DNA of 64,000 bases from Hymenopus coronatus (lineage: Eukaryota; Arthropoda; Insecta; Mantodea; Hymenopodidae): NCBI GenBank assembly GCA_030762935.1, contig CM060887.1, positions 7,866,501 through 7,930,500 of the forward strand, in the 5' to 3' direction. Shown in pieces: positions 10,989 to 21,730 of this stretch; the first letter of the stretch is position 1, and every line of letters starts with the position of its first letter. The position numbers and the translations under genes are program-made. The notes beneath the pieces are model-generated. The model saw nothing but the letters and a program-made list of their open reading frames with translations, made no database searches and was not told the DNA's origin.

Positions 10989-11868
10989 TCTGATGTGTAC
11001 CATTCACATGACTTTCTCTACATTTCTGAAACAAATTATTATTAAAAAGCTTATGCCTCTATTTACTTCCTGCTACTTGAGAACAAATTAGCAGAAATTA
11101 CTCTTATTACTCATTTCTTTGTAAGTAGAAGCGAAATAAGGGAGTACCATAGGTTAAAGTGATAGTCAAAAGCTGGTTGCTATGTGACTGAAGTTCCTTT
11201 GTTTTATATGGACAGGAGTTGACAAATTCCTTTATCAGAAAAGTAAGTTTTTCATAGCTAAACCAAAATCAATGAATATCTCAAAAACGATCAACTCCAC
11301 GAAAAAAATGTATATATAACTTAAATTGTGTGTTTTAACGTGCTCAACATTTCTTGTGTAGTAAGTTTTTATCTAAGTCTTACAGTTTAGCAGTTATGCA
11401 AAATTCCGTAAAATTCGTCCAGAATAAAGTAGTCTCCAGAGGCTATTCCCAGAAAATTCAAGATATACATTTTGCTCGCCAGGTAAATGTCTTTAATATA
11501 TGATATTTTAATCAAAATCGTTGGAGCCATTTTTGCGAAAATCAAAATTTTCGAAAAAAGTTCCATGTAAAGGGTAGTTTGGGGTGATGGGATTTTTCTC
11601 AAAATCTTCGTTTCGCATCCCTGGAAGATACTAAACTTAAATACCAGTTTGGTATTTTACCGACTTTTCGTTTTTGAGTTATGGTGTTCACAGATACACG
11701 GACACACACAACACACACGCACGCACGGACCTTTTTGTGAAAATTCTTTTTTTGGATATAAGGGACCCTAATACATATATTTCCGGTGAAATCTCGGTAG
11801 CGAATTTTTGGGTTTTCTGCAATACCTTCTCTATACACTATGCATATAGTGCGTGTAGAGAAAGTAAA
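10989..11868 (+). repeat. HIN element, full-length copy
   Basis: One of the best copies, about 880 bases, from TCTGATGTGTACCATTCACATG to GCGTGTAGAGAAAGTAAAAA. The last bases join the first bases of the next copy with no spacer. Confidence 0.85.
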
Positions 11869-12727
11869 AATCTGATGTGTTCCATTCACATGACTTTCTC
11901 TATATCACTGCAACAAATTATTCTTAAAAAGCTTATGCTTCTATTTACTTCATGCTAATCGAGAAAAAATTAGCACAATAGTCTTATTACTTGCTTCCTT
12001 GTACATTGAAGAGAAAAAAGGGTGTACATAGGTGAAAGTGATGGTCAAAAGCTGGTTGCTATGTGACTGAAGTTCCTTTCTTTGTATGGACACGAGTTCA
12101 CAAAGTCCTGTATGAGAAAAGTATGTGTTTTATAGCTGAAACCAAAAACAAGGAATATCTAAAAAAAACAATCAACTCCACGAAAAAATGTTTATAACAT
12201 AAATTGTGTATTTTAAAGTGCTCTATATTTGTTGTGTGGTAAGTTTTTGTCCATCTCTTACGGTTTAGTAGATATGCCAAATTCCGTAAAATTGACCCAG
12301 AATAAAGTCGTCTTCAGAAGCTATTCCCAGAAAATTCAAAATATACATTTTATTTGTTAGGTAAATATCTTTAATATACGATATTTTAATCAAAATCTTT
12401 AGAGTCATTTTTTAGAAAATCAAAATTTTCGAAAAAAATTCATATAAAGGGTAGTTTGGGGTGGGGGATTTTTCTCAAAATGTTCGTATCGCATCCCTGG
12501 AAGATACTAAACTTAAGTACCAATTTTGGTATTTTACCGACTTTTCGTTTTTGAGTTATCGTGTTCACAGACACCCGGACACACACGGACCTTTTTCTGA
12601 AAATACTTTTTTTGGACACAGGGGACCCTAAAACATATATTTCCGGTGAAATCTCAGTATCGAATTTTTTGGTGGAGTGCAATACCTTCTCTATACACTA
12701 TGTACATAGTACGTGTAGAGAAAGAAA
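11869..12727 (+). repeat. HIN element, full-length copy in tandem
   Basis: Starts at TCTGATGTGTTCCATTCACATG right after the end of the preceding copy and ends at TACGTGTAGAGAAAGAAAAAA. It has the complete hairpin TTCTCTATACACTATGTACA and its partner. Confidence 0.85.
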
Positions 12728-13149
12728 AAATCATCCAGAATGAAGAGGTTACAGAGGCTATTCCCAGAAAATTCAGGGCATACATTTCATTTGTCAAAAA
12801 TATGTTAAACATATGACATTTTAATAAAAATCCTTAGAGTTATTTTTGAGAATATCAAACATTTTGAAAAATGTTCTATGTAAAGTGGTAGTTGGAGGTT
12901 GGAGAATTTTTCTGAAAATCTTTTTTTCGTTTCGTAGTCGACTTACCCTCCCCGTATTTAGGACTGTCACCAATCTAGGACTTACAAGCGGATGCCTAGG
13001 GTTCAGAAGCGGGTTCGTCTACCACAAATCTCACATACGGGCTCTTGGGATCGAACTCGGACCGCATATGGTGGGAGGCGACCGGTTTAACAACTTTGCT
13101 TACGGCGACTTGAAAGATACTGAACTTAAATACCAAGTTTGAAATTAAA
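12728..13149 (+). repeat. HIN fragment interrupted by SINE
   Basis: HIN sequence starts inside the element (ATCATCCAGAATGAAGAGG) and resumes after the SINE at TGAAAGATACTGAACTTAAATACC. The 3' end is absent; mitochondrial-like sequence begins instead at about 13150. Confidence 0.65.
12925..13108 (-). repeat. SINE family S3, degraded
   Basis: Shares TTCGTTTCGTAGTCGACTTACCCTCCCCGTATTTAGGACT with 7848-7890 and ends in a degraded tRNA-like head (GATCGAACTCGGACC). It is nested in a HIN fragment. Confidence 0.65.
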
Positions 13150-13325
13150 GGCATAAACCATATAGAACCTGAAAAAATAATTAATCCATAATATTTAAAT
13201 GAATTTAAATAATAATCTAGTCTATATTTAAATAAAATTCTTCCGAATCACAATCCTAGAATTCTTACTATAAGAGGTATTATTTTTAAAATAAAAGGTA
13301 AAAATATAAATATTATAATATTATA
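13150..13325 (-). pseudogene. Nuclear insertion of mitochondrial ND5 (NUMT)
   Basis: Read on the minus strand with the invertebrate mitochondrial code, about 57 codons are open and resemble the NADH dehydrogenase subunit 5 C-terminal half, ending in the characteristic FSGSMWFM. The frame needs ATA as Met, AGA as Ser and TGA as Trp; under the nuclear code it contains a stop. It is strongly AT-rich at third positions, unlike its neighbours. It lies between two HIN copies. The protein assignment is by recognition of the motif, not by a search. Confidence 0.7.
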
Positions 13326-13352
13326 TTATAATAAAAGGTATTTAACCGGCTT

Positions 13353-13497
13353 TTCGTTTTTACTTTCTCCATATGCACTATGTATATAATGTATAGAGAA
13401 AGTATTGCACTCCACCAAAAAATTCGATACCGAGATTTCACCGGAAATATATGTTTAAGGGTCCCCAATATCCAAAAAAAGCATTTTCACAAAAAGG

Positions 13498-13540
<43 letters not shown>

Positions 13541-14264
13541 GTGTGTCCGTGTGTCTGTGAACACGATAACTCAAAAACGAAAAGTCGGTAAAATACCAAA
13601 CTTGGTATTTAAGTTTAGTCTCTTCCAGGGATGCGACACGAAGATTTTGAGAAAAATTCCCCCACCTCCAACTACCCTTTACATGGTACTTTTTTCGAAA
13701 ATTTTGATTTTCTCAAAAATGGCTCTAACGATTTTTATTAAAATTTCGTATATTAAACACATTTACCTGACAAATAAAATGTATATCTTGAATTTTCTGG
13801 GAATAGCCTCTGAAGAGTAGTTTATTCGGAATGAATTTTACTGAATTTTGAATAACTGCTAAACTGTAAGAAATGGACAAAAACTTACCACACAAAAAAA
13901 TGTAGAGCACATTAAAACACACAATTTATGTTATATACATTTTTTTCGTGGAGTTCGTCGTTTTTGTGACATTCCTTATTTTTGGTTTCTGCTATGAAAA
14001 ACGTCTACTTTTCTCATACAGGAACTTGTCAACTTCTATCCATATAGACAAAGGAACTTCATTGACATAACAACCAGCTTTTGACTATCACTTTAACCTA
14101 CGGTTGTCACTTATTTCGCTTCTACTTACAAGGAAACGAGTAATTAGACTATTTCTGCTATTTTTTTCTGATTAGTATAAAGTAAATAGAAGTATAAGCT
14201 TTTTAAGAATTATTTGTTGCAGGGATATGGAGAAAGTCATGTGAATGGTACACATCAGATTTTT
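13353..14264 (-). repeat. HIN element, full-length reversed copy
   Basis: Starts with the hairpin TACTTTCTCCATATGCACTATG and ends ATGGAGAAAGTCATGTGAATGGTACACATCAGA. The CA-rich tract appears here as a (GT)n run at about 13499-13540. Confidence 0.8.
13499..13540. repeat. (GT)n microsatellite
   Basis: A run of about 20 GT units, expanded within the CA/GT-rich zone of a HIN element. Other copies have only short CA blocks with GGAC interruptions. Confidence 0.85.
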
Positions 14265-14324
14265 GAGTTATGCTGTCCACAGACACAGACAGACACACAT
14301 ACGAGCCTTTTTTAAAAATGCTTT

Positions 14325-15037
14325 TTACTTTCTCTACATGTACTATGTACGTAGTGTATAGAGAAGGTATTGTATTGCACCAAAAAATTCCATACCGAGA
14401 TTTCACCGGAAATACATGTTTTGAGTCCTCTGAATCCAGAAAAAGCATTTTTAGAAACATGTGTGTGTGTGTTTGTGTGTATGTGTGTGTGTCTGTGGGA
14501 AGCATAGCTCAAAAATGAAAAGACCGTTAAAAACCAAACTTGGTATTTAGGTTTGGTATCTTCCAAGGATGCGACACGATGATTTTCAAGAAAATCTCCC
14601 ACCCCCAATTACCCTTTACATGGAACTTTTTTCGAAAATTTTGATTTTCTCAAAAATGGCTCTAACGATTTTGATTAAAATGTCTTATATTAAAGATATT
14701 TACACGATAAATAAAATGTATATCTTGAATTTTCTGAGAATAGCATCTGAAGACTACTTTACTCTGGATGAATTTTACGGTATTTTGCATAACTGTTAAA
14801 CCGTAAGAGATGGACAAAAATTTACATACAGAAAATGTAGAGCACATTAAAACACACACTTTATGTTATATAATTTTTTGTGGAGTTGATAGTTTTTAAG
14901 ATATTCCTTGTTTCTAGTTTCAGCTTTGAAAAACATACTTTTGTCATACAGGAATTTGTCAACTCGTGTCCATACAAATAAAGGAACTTCAATCACATAG
15001 CAACCAGCTTTTGACAGTCACTTTAATCTATGTTCCT

Positions 15038-15085
<48 letters not shown>

Positions 15086-15222
15086 CCCTATTACAAGGAA
15101 GCAAGGTATTTTGTGGTATTTTTTTCCCAATTAGCTTGAAATAAATAGAAGCTTAAGCCTTTTAACAATAATTTGTCGCAGAGATGTAGAGAAAGTCATG
15201 TGAATGGAACACATCAGATTTT
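14325..15222 (-). repeat. HIN element, full-length reversed copy
   Basis: Starts TTTTTACTTTCTCTACATG and ends GTAGAGAAAGTCATGTGAATGG then AACACATCAGATT. A poly-T run of about 46 bases at 15039-15085 lies where other copies have only a short T stretch. Confidence 0.8.
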
Positions 15223-15525
15223 ATTTTTTTCGTGGAATTGACCATTTATGAGATATTTCAAGTTATTTGTCTCAACTTTTCTCGCACTTTCTCCTGGCCC
15301 TGCATTTCAACCACATGGCAACTAGCTTTCAAAAGAATTGATTATCACTTTAGCCTAGTGAATTCACTTATTTTCCTGCTACTTACAAGGAAGCAAGTAG
15401 TAAGACAATTTCTGCTAATGTTAATCTCTCTTATCATATACGTAGCATATAGAAGAATATGCTCTTTATCAATAATGTGTTATTGTATGTAGAGAAAGGT
15501 ATGTGAATGGAACACATCAAATTGT
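15223..15525 (-). repeat. HIN element, hairpin end missing
   Basis: A second reversed copy follows directly. It starts internally at TTCGTGGAATTGACC and keeps the terminus (GTAGAGAAAGGTATGTGAATGG). The pair is tandem in the same orientation. Confidence 0.7.
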
Positions 15526-15630
15526 TTTGTTTTTTTATTATTCAGAGGACCCTAAAACAAGTATATCCGGTGAAATTTCGGTATCAAATTGTTGACTAGA
15601 ATGTACACCTTCTCTATCTACTATGTACTA
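15526..15630 (+). repeat. HIN 3'-end fragment
   Basis: Contains only the last ~100 bases in forward orientation (CCGGTGAAATTTCGGTATC, TTCTCTATCTACTATG), with a broken hairpin. Confidence 0.55.
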
Positions 15631-16153
15631 AAGATCTGGTTTTGTTGACGTTTGTCGTTCCTACTGCCAAAGTTGTTGTTTCAAGCAATCACTGAAATTG
15701 GTTTACTAAATGCACCTGAGATTCAACGGCTTCTCCTCGTAGTGCAACAAACACGTTAAAAGATCACGCAATCGCTGTGTACAAATAAACCGGTTACTGA
15801 CTTTACACTTGGAGCAATTTTAGCCAAGGTCAAACGTTTAGGAAAGTTCAGATAAGATGGTATCTTGATTGTAGACATTAACAATTAAATGTGTGTATTT
15901 CCGTACAGTAACCATTCTTCGTCTGAGACGGTAAATGTGGCCCAAGTATGCAATAAAGTGACCTTCCTTCGTTATCTAAAGTGGACTGGAAAATTGGAAT
16001 GTGATGCTGAAGAGGAAACTTGAAGACCTTTCAATCATCAACATTTTGTCAGAATGCATTCTCTTCGTAAGAGAACGATGAACAGTGTTACCAACTAATG
16101 TTAACCAAAATTCTCAAAAGTGTAAATGAAGAGTTGTTAAAAAAAAAAAAAAA
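15631..16153. other. Unassigned spacer
   Basis: No homology recognised. It ends in an A-run at 16139-16155. Confidence 0.35.
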
Positions 16154-16610
16154 ATCTGATGTATTCCATTCACATGACTTTCTCTACATTTCTGCTACAA
16201 ATTATTAAAAACTTATTCTTCTATTTACTACATGCTAATCGACAAAAATAGTCTTATTACTTGTTCCCTTGTAAGTAGAAGCGAAATAAAGGAGTATAAT
16301 ATAGGTTAAAGTGACAGTCAAAAGCTGGTTGCTATGTGACTGAAGTTCCTTTGTTTGTATGGAGAGGAATTGACAAATTCCTGTATGAGAAAAGTATAAT
16401 TTTTTTTTAAAGCTGAAACCAATAACAAGGAATATCTAAAAAACACCAACTCCAGAAAACATGTTTGTATCATAAATAGTGTGTTTTAACATATTCTAAT
16501 ATTTTTACGTGATAGATTTTTGTCCATCTTTTACGGCTTAGCAGTTAAGCAAAATTAGGTAAAATTCATCCAGAATAAAGTAGTCTTCAGAGGCTATTCC
16601 CAGAAATTTG
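16154..16610 (+). repeat. HIN element, 3'-truncated
   Basis: Begins TCTGATGTATTCCATTCACATGAC after an A-run and stops inside CAGAGGCTATTCCCAGAAA, where another copy begins internally. Confidence 0.75.
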
Positions 16611-17386
16611 CAGAAATAGTCTTATTACTTGTTTCCTTGTAAGTAGAAGGGAAATAAGGGAGTACCATAGGTTAAAGTGATAGTCAAAAGCTGGTTACTA
16701 TGTGACTGAAGTTCCTTTGTTTGTATGGACAGGAGTTGACAAAGTCCTGCATGTGTAAAGTATAAGTTTTTTTAAAGCTGAAAAAAAAAATATATATAAA
16801 AAAAATATAGATCTAAAAAACGATCAACTCCACGAAAAAATGTACCTATATAACGTAAATTGTGTGTTTTAACGTGATCTACATTTTTTATGCAGTAAAT
16901 TTTTATCTATCTCTTACGGTTTTGCAGTTATGCAAATTCCGTAAATTTCATCCAGAATAAAGTAAAGCTTCAGAGGTTATCCCAAAAAATTTAAGATATA
17001 CATTTTATTTGTCAGGTAAATAGCTTTAATATACGATATTTTAATCAAAATCGTTTAAGCAATTTTTGAGAAAATAAAACTTTTCGAAAAAAGTGCCATG
17101 TAAAGGGTAGTTTGGTGTAGGGGGATTTTTCTCAAAGTCATTCGTATCGCATCCATGGAAGATACTAAACTTAAATGCCCAGTTTGATATTTTACCGGCT
17201 TTTCGTTTTTGAGTTATCGTGTTCACAGACACACGGACACGCACACGGACCTTTTTCTGAAAATGTTTTTTTCGGATACAGGGGGCCCTAAAACATATAT
17301 TTCCGGTAAAATCTTGGTATCAAAATTTTGGGTGGGGTGCAATACCTTCTCTATACGCAATGTATATAGTACGTATAGAGAAAGTA
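16611..17386 (+). repeat. HIN element, 5'-truncated
   Basis: Joins the previous fragment in the same orientation, starting at GCAGAAATAGTCTTATTACTTG and ending with ATAGTACGTATAGAGAAAGTAA. The arrangement fits unequal recombination between tandem copies. Confidence 0.75.
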
Positions 17387-17771
17387 ATAAAAAATCTACT
17401 AAAAATGATTGTTTTTCTTTTTCTAAGGACTTATTGAACGCACCTGGGATGCAAAATTCAATACGAATGAAAAGGATTTCATGGGCTATTAAATAAATTA
17501 AAGATATAAATGGTATATTTATATCTCATAAACTTTACGTCTTTTCGCTTCCTAAAATTAATTATTCTACGCACTTTTTTGCCGTGTGCTCTCGCCTGAC
17601 ATTAGATTGTTCGCAGCACAGAGCGGTCATGGTCAAATCAGGGGCAGCTGTGAAGACGGCTACTGAAAACAACTCAGAAGGGAAACATCCTGATGAAGTT
17701 TGGCTTTTCGATTAGTATGTGTTTAGGGGTTCAAAATAAAAGCATATTAGAATTTGAAGATGATCCAGCTA
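17387..17771. other. Unassigned spacer
   Basis: No gene or repeat family that I recognise. Confidence 0.35.
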
Positions 17772-18450
17772 ATAAGAGGGTCATCCAGAAAGTGACAGAG
17801 GATTTGGTATAACTAAATAATAAAGAAATCTATTAACACAAAACTTCATTCAAAAAGTTACAGCACCTTACTCTATTTTTCAACGTAATCGTCATTGCTA
17901 TCAAGGTATTTATTGTCACGTGGTACCAGTGTTTCAATGCAGATGTACTCTTCCACCGCTAAAGATCTGAGCCAAGATGTCACTGTCACTTTGGGATCTT
18001 TATGGCTGGGAAATCTTTTCCATCCAAAAAGTCATGTACGGTGTCCAAAGTGAAACACCGGCTTATATTATCAACATTTGCTTTCAACTCCTCCACAACG
18101 ATTGATGAGCTTCTACTCTGGTCTTTATCGTACGCACTGGTTCTTCCTTGTTTAGTCGTAAATTATGCGTCATTTCCTCACTGTAGATTAGTTCATTGCA
18201 TTATCACCACACGCTTGCGTTATTTGCCTATAAAATTCGATCGACCGAGCATTTTGTGCGAATAAGTTCTTTGGCGGCAGAAAAGTACAACACCGGTATT
18301 GAAAAGCTGGTACCACGTGACAATAAATATCTGGACAGAATGGAGATTACGTTGAGAAATAGAGTAGGCACTGTAACATTGTAAGTAAAGTTTTGTGTTG
18401 ATAACTTTCGTTATGCCAAATCATCTGTCACTTTCTGGATGGCCCTCGTA
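17772..18450. mobile_element. Mariner fold-back with inverted transposase tails
   Basis: The termini are inverted repeats: GAGGGTCATCCAGAAAGTGA on the left and its reverse complement TCACTTTCTGGATGGCCCTC on the right. The left arm on the minus strand reads a mariner transposase tail (LVPRDNKYLDSNDDYVEK). The right arm on the plus strand reads the same tail (GIEKLVPRDNKYLDRM). Thus the two 3' halves of a mariner face each other. The centre keeps scraps of further sequence and no complete DDE domain. It cannot encode a transposase. Confidence 0.75.
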
Positions 18451-18734
18451 TTACTGTATGAACACCTATACTGAATTTTATTTTATTACTTCAGTGTCAC
18501 CGTAGATCCTAACAACTCAAATGACCTTCACTACCCACTCTTTAAAACTCTTTTTATAAAATCTGATATTTGCATCTCTTTCAAGTTTGAGGAAACGAGA
18601 CTATCACTTATTTCGATGCAGGCACCAGAAGAATAAAATAGTTTTATGGGGTTGTTAAATCCTTCGCTATGTGATGGCTTTGAAATTTCACTCTCTTTGC
18701 ATGACCAACAGAGGGAAAAAAATCGTATCACTTT

Positions 18735-18985
18735 AATTCACATCAGTTTTTCTGCCTCATCTGCAACAACTTATTCTTATAAAAACTTAATCTTCTATTT
18801 ACTTCATGCTAATTAAGATAAACATGGGCCGAAATAGCGTTATTACTTAGTTGCTTATAACTAGAAGAAAAATAAAGAAATACATTAGGCTATAGCTGTA
18901 CTCAAACCTTTTAAGTGTTGGTAGCTATGTGATTACGTTAAAAGTTGGTTCTCTTTGCAGCCAGGAGTCAATAAATAATAGAAAA
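18735..18985 (+). repeat. HIN element, old 5' fragment
   Basis: A diverged copy of the first ~250 bases (TTACTTCATGCTAATTAAGATAAAC, GAAATACATTAGGCTATAGC), without the hairpin end. Confidence 0.6.
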
Positions 18986-19580
18986 AAAGCTGATGTATTC
19001 CATTCACATGACTTTCTCTACATCTCTGCAACAGATTATTGTTAAAAAGCTTATGCTTCTAATTACTTCATGCTAATCGATTAAAAGTTAGCAAAAATAG
19101 TCTTATTATTTGCTTCCTTGTAAGTGGAAGCGAAATAAGGGAGTACCATAGGTTAAAGTGATAGTCAAAAGTTGGTTGCTATGTGACTGAAGTTCCTTTA
19201 TTTTTATGTACACGAGTTGACAAATTTCTGTATGAGAAAAGTATAGGTTTTTTAAAGCTGAAAAAAAAAATCAAAATTTTTAGAAAAAAGTTCCATGCAA
19301 AGGGTAGTTCGGGGTGGATGGATTTTTCTCAAAATCTTCGTGTCGCATCTCTGGAAGATATTAAACTTAAATACGTAGTTTGGTATTTTACCGACTTTTC
19401 GTTTTTGAGTTATCGTGTTCACAGACATACGGACACATGGACCTTTTTCTGAAAATGCTTTCTTTTTATATAGGGGACCCTAAAACATATATTTCCGGTG
19501 AAATCTCGGTATCGAATTTTTGGGTGGAGTGCAATACCTTCTCTATACACTATGTACATAATACGTGTAGAGAAAGTAAA
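18986..19580 (+). repeat. HIN element with internal deletion
   Basis: Has both termini (CTGATGTATTCCATTCACATG and CGTGTAGAGAAAGTAAAA), but the middle third is lost at about 19263, where GCTGAAAAAAAAAA joins directly to TCAAAATTTTTAG. Confidence 0.8.
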
Positions 19581-19699
19581 ATTACTTACTAATCCGATAT
19601 TTTTCCTTCTAAAATATACCTTGCATGTTATACAACATTTTCAGAATTTAGAGGACCATCAAGAGTCGTGTAAAATTCTTATTTTGTGTAGTAGGTCCA

Positions 19700-19895
19700 A
19701 ATGTTTGAATATTGTAACAAAGTGCCATCCTCAGCATGACTTTCTTCGGAAGGGAAGTAAAGCCGTCGATCCCGTATCGTATAATTACGGCACGTTAAAA
19801 GGACTTCAAGCCTTATAAAGAGGTTCTGAGCAAAATTAAGCGATCTTTCATACCCAGTATAGAACTGGACGCTGAGAACCATAAACAACACTCAA
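19700..19895 (+). repeat. SINE-like repeat, family S2 (forward)
   Basis: Reverse orientation relative to the other S2 copies: GACTTTCTTCGGAAGGGAAGTAAAG, CAAGCCTTATAAAGAGGTTC, GAACTGGACGCTGAGAACCA. The tRNA-like head is not recognisable here. Confidence 0.65.
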
Positions 19896-19924
19896 TTTCA
19901 TTTAATTTTGCCTGCTATAGTGTC

Positions 19925-20005
19925 ATTAAATTATAAGGTAGGCCCCCTCGCGGCTTCTCTCCACTGCACGAGACAACCGAGAGTCGCCGGGAAAGTGGTG
20001 CCCGC
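19925..20005 (-). repeat. 75-base dispersed repeat, copy 1
   Basis: On the minus strand reads TCTCGTGCAGTGGAGAGAAG and then CCTACCTTATAATTTAAT. Copies lie at 20818-20905 and 39950-40032 on the plus strand. Confidence 0.6.
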
Positions 20006-20373
20006 AAAGGAGCAATGGAGTCCTTACTTTTAATAAATGCTGAAAATATTGAGCATCTTTTTTTTTTAATTACTTATTTTGACCGACCATCTAAAAGTTA
20101 TACAGGCCATTTATAATAGTTTAACAGAAAATAACAAGTAAATAACATCGACATGGGTCATAAAACACCATTAACATATGTACATTGTCTGAAAAGTATA
20201 GAGATTAAAAGAAATTATAATGACTACCATGAAGTTTATAACAAGTTTAGAAATACAAATTTCAGGTAAACTCAAAAATTAAAATAAAATAATATTAACA
20301 AGTTTGTAAAATAGGAGTTGAAAAATGAATCTGTGCTATTAAGAATATTAACAGAAGAAAGAAGGTATAATTA
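20006..20373 (-). other. AT-rich tail region of a Jockey-like LINE
   Basis: No coding sequence. It lies directly downstream of the LINE C-terminus on the minus strand and is taken as its 3' untranslated part; the boundary is not defined. Confidence 0.35.
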
Positions 20374-20667
20374 TTACAAATTAGGTTGAATCAGTTCGGT
20401 GTCCGATAATAGGATGTGTTGAGGTAAGTTTCTCTTCAGTGTTGGCTGTTGACGGCTTCTTTCTCCCAGTTTGTACACCAGAGCTCCTGAAACGCTGGGT
20501 AACTTAGAGTAGAAGAACTTTGAGAGATGTCTGATGTATTGTTTGATGGACAGGAATCCAAACTCTTGATGCAGTTTAATGTTTCTGATGAACCAAGGAG
20601 AATTAGTAATAACTCGAAGAAAATATTGAGCATCTGCTCCCCAACAGGCAGTTAGAGATGTTCTCAC
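20374..20667 (-). pseudogene. Jockey-like LINE, C-terminal remnant
   Basis: A 97-codon frame resembles the end of a Jockey-clade reverse transcriptase polyprotein: an ITNSPWFIRN motif, a HQEFGFLSIKQYI segment, and a basic LKRNLP end. The nuclease and RT palm regions are absent, so this is a 5'-truncated copy. The ~300 bases to the left are probably its 3' tail. A related copy lies at 29765-30789 in the same orientation (shared LKRKLPQ-type ending). Confidence 0.65.
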
Positions 20668-20817
20668 TCAGCAGCAGAAATACCTGTGTAATCTACAGAA
20701 ACTTAGTGATAGCATCACAAGGATTCCTGCTGCTAAGCTTAGAAAAGTGCTGCCGTATGTGAGCAAAAGGTCAACAAGTAATTTATCTTAAGGTACGTAT
20801 TTTAATGCGCCTTTGCT

Positions 20818-20905
20818 CGTACTCTTTCCCGGCGAATCTCGGATCTCTCGCGCAGTGGAGAGACACTGCGACAGAGGTTACCTAATAATTTAACGACCCT
20901 ATATA
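20818..20905 (+). repeat. 75-base dispersed repeat, copy 2
   Basis: Contains TCTCGCGCAGTGGAGAGACACTG and GGTTACCTAATAATTTAACG, shared with 39950-40032 and, reversed, 19925-20005. Confidence 0.6.
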
Positions 20906-21119
20906 TCTGGACGCAACTATCGGTGTGGGCAACGATTTCTAAAACCTTTTGGGAAGCTGGCCATAATATTGCAGACAGCTGACCTAAAGTTAAACGCGAG
21001 AAGGTGCCAATCCTTCTGCGAAGAAGTAAACCATTTGAGCCACATATCTCACCAACTGGGGTGACCACAGGCCCGGAGAAGCTCGGGAAATGAGAGATTG
21101 ACCTCGTCCGAAGGAAATT

Positions 21120-21730
21120 AAATGAAATGAAAAAGATAAACGAGCATTGCGAAATTTCCTGACCTATGCAGCTATTACCGCTGGTTCGTCAGAGTATTTA
21201 CTAACATTGCCACGGCCTTATTCTCCTGATGGAAGTTCACCGACCATAAATGTGGTCAAGGCCGAGAGCGCGTTCCTGACGCTTAAGTCAGTGCACCTGC
21301 CTTGGGTTTTCTACAACTTAGTGGCGGTTTTATGTGGATACCGACGCCAGCAATACCGGTATTGGAAGAATTCTATCCTAGTCCAGAATGGCCAGGAGAG
21401 GGTAATGGCATACTACAGCAAGAGGCTCTTTATGGCGGAAAAGAATTACTGCGATACCCGGCGGGAGCCCTTGGCAGTTGTAAAGGCGCCGCAACACCTT
21501 TAAAAGCACAAGTACGGTGAGCCATTCCGTCTGAGCACTGACCACTCCTCCCTTACCTGGCTGTTAAGCTTCAAGAACCTGGCGAGCCAGACGGCCGTGG
21601 GTTCAGAGGCTCCAAGAATACAACTTTACATCATAACATCGTAAAGGAGGGCAGCCAGATTCGAAGATCAGTTGCGACAAATACTTCAGAAAGCGCAGTT
21701 GGATTATAGAACAGCCGAAGCAGTCAACAA
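21120..21730 (+). pseudogene. Ty3/Gypsy RT-RNase H remnant
   Basis: Two overlapping frames carry recognisable pieces of the RNase H part of a Gypsy pol. They are AFLTLKS (thumb end), VMAYYSKRLFMAEKNY (RNase H entry), a REPLAVV segment, and, shifted, FRLSTDHSSLTWLLSFKN (RNase H D-containing motif). Frameshifts and stops separate them. Protease, RT palm and integrase are not seen. It is unrelated in position to the element at 30788-35155, and in the opposite orientation. Confidence 0.75.

Noticed and set aside
13380..13820. 146-codon frame through a HIN copy
   Set aside because: The frame includes the GT microsatellite and hairpin; the peptide is not conserved in the other copies except as shared DNA.
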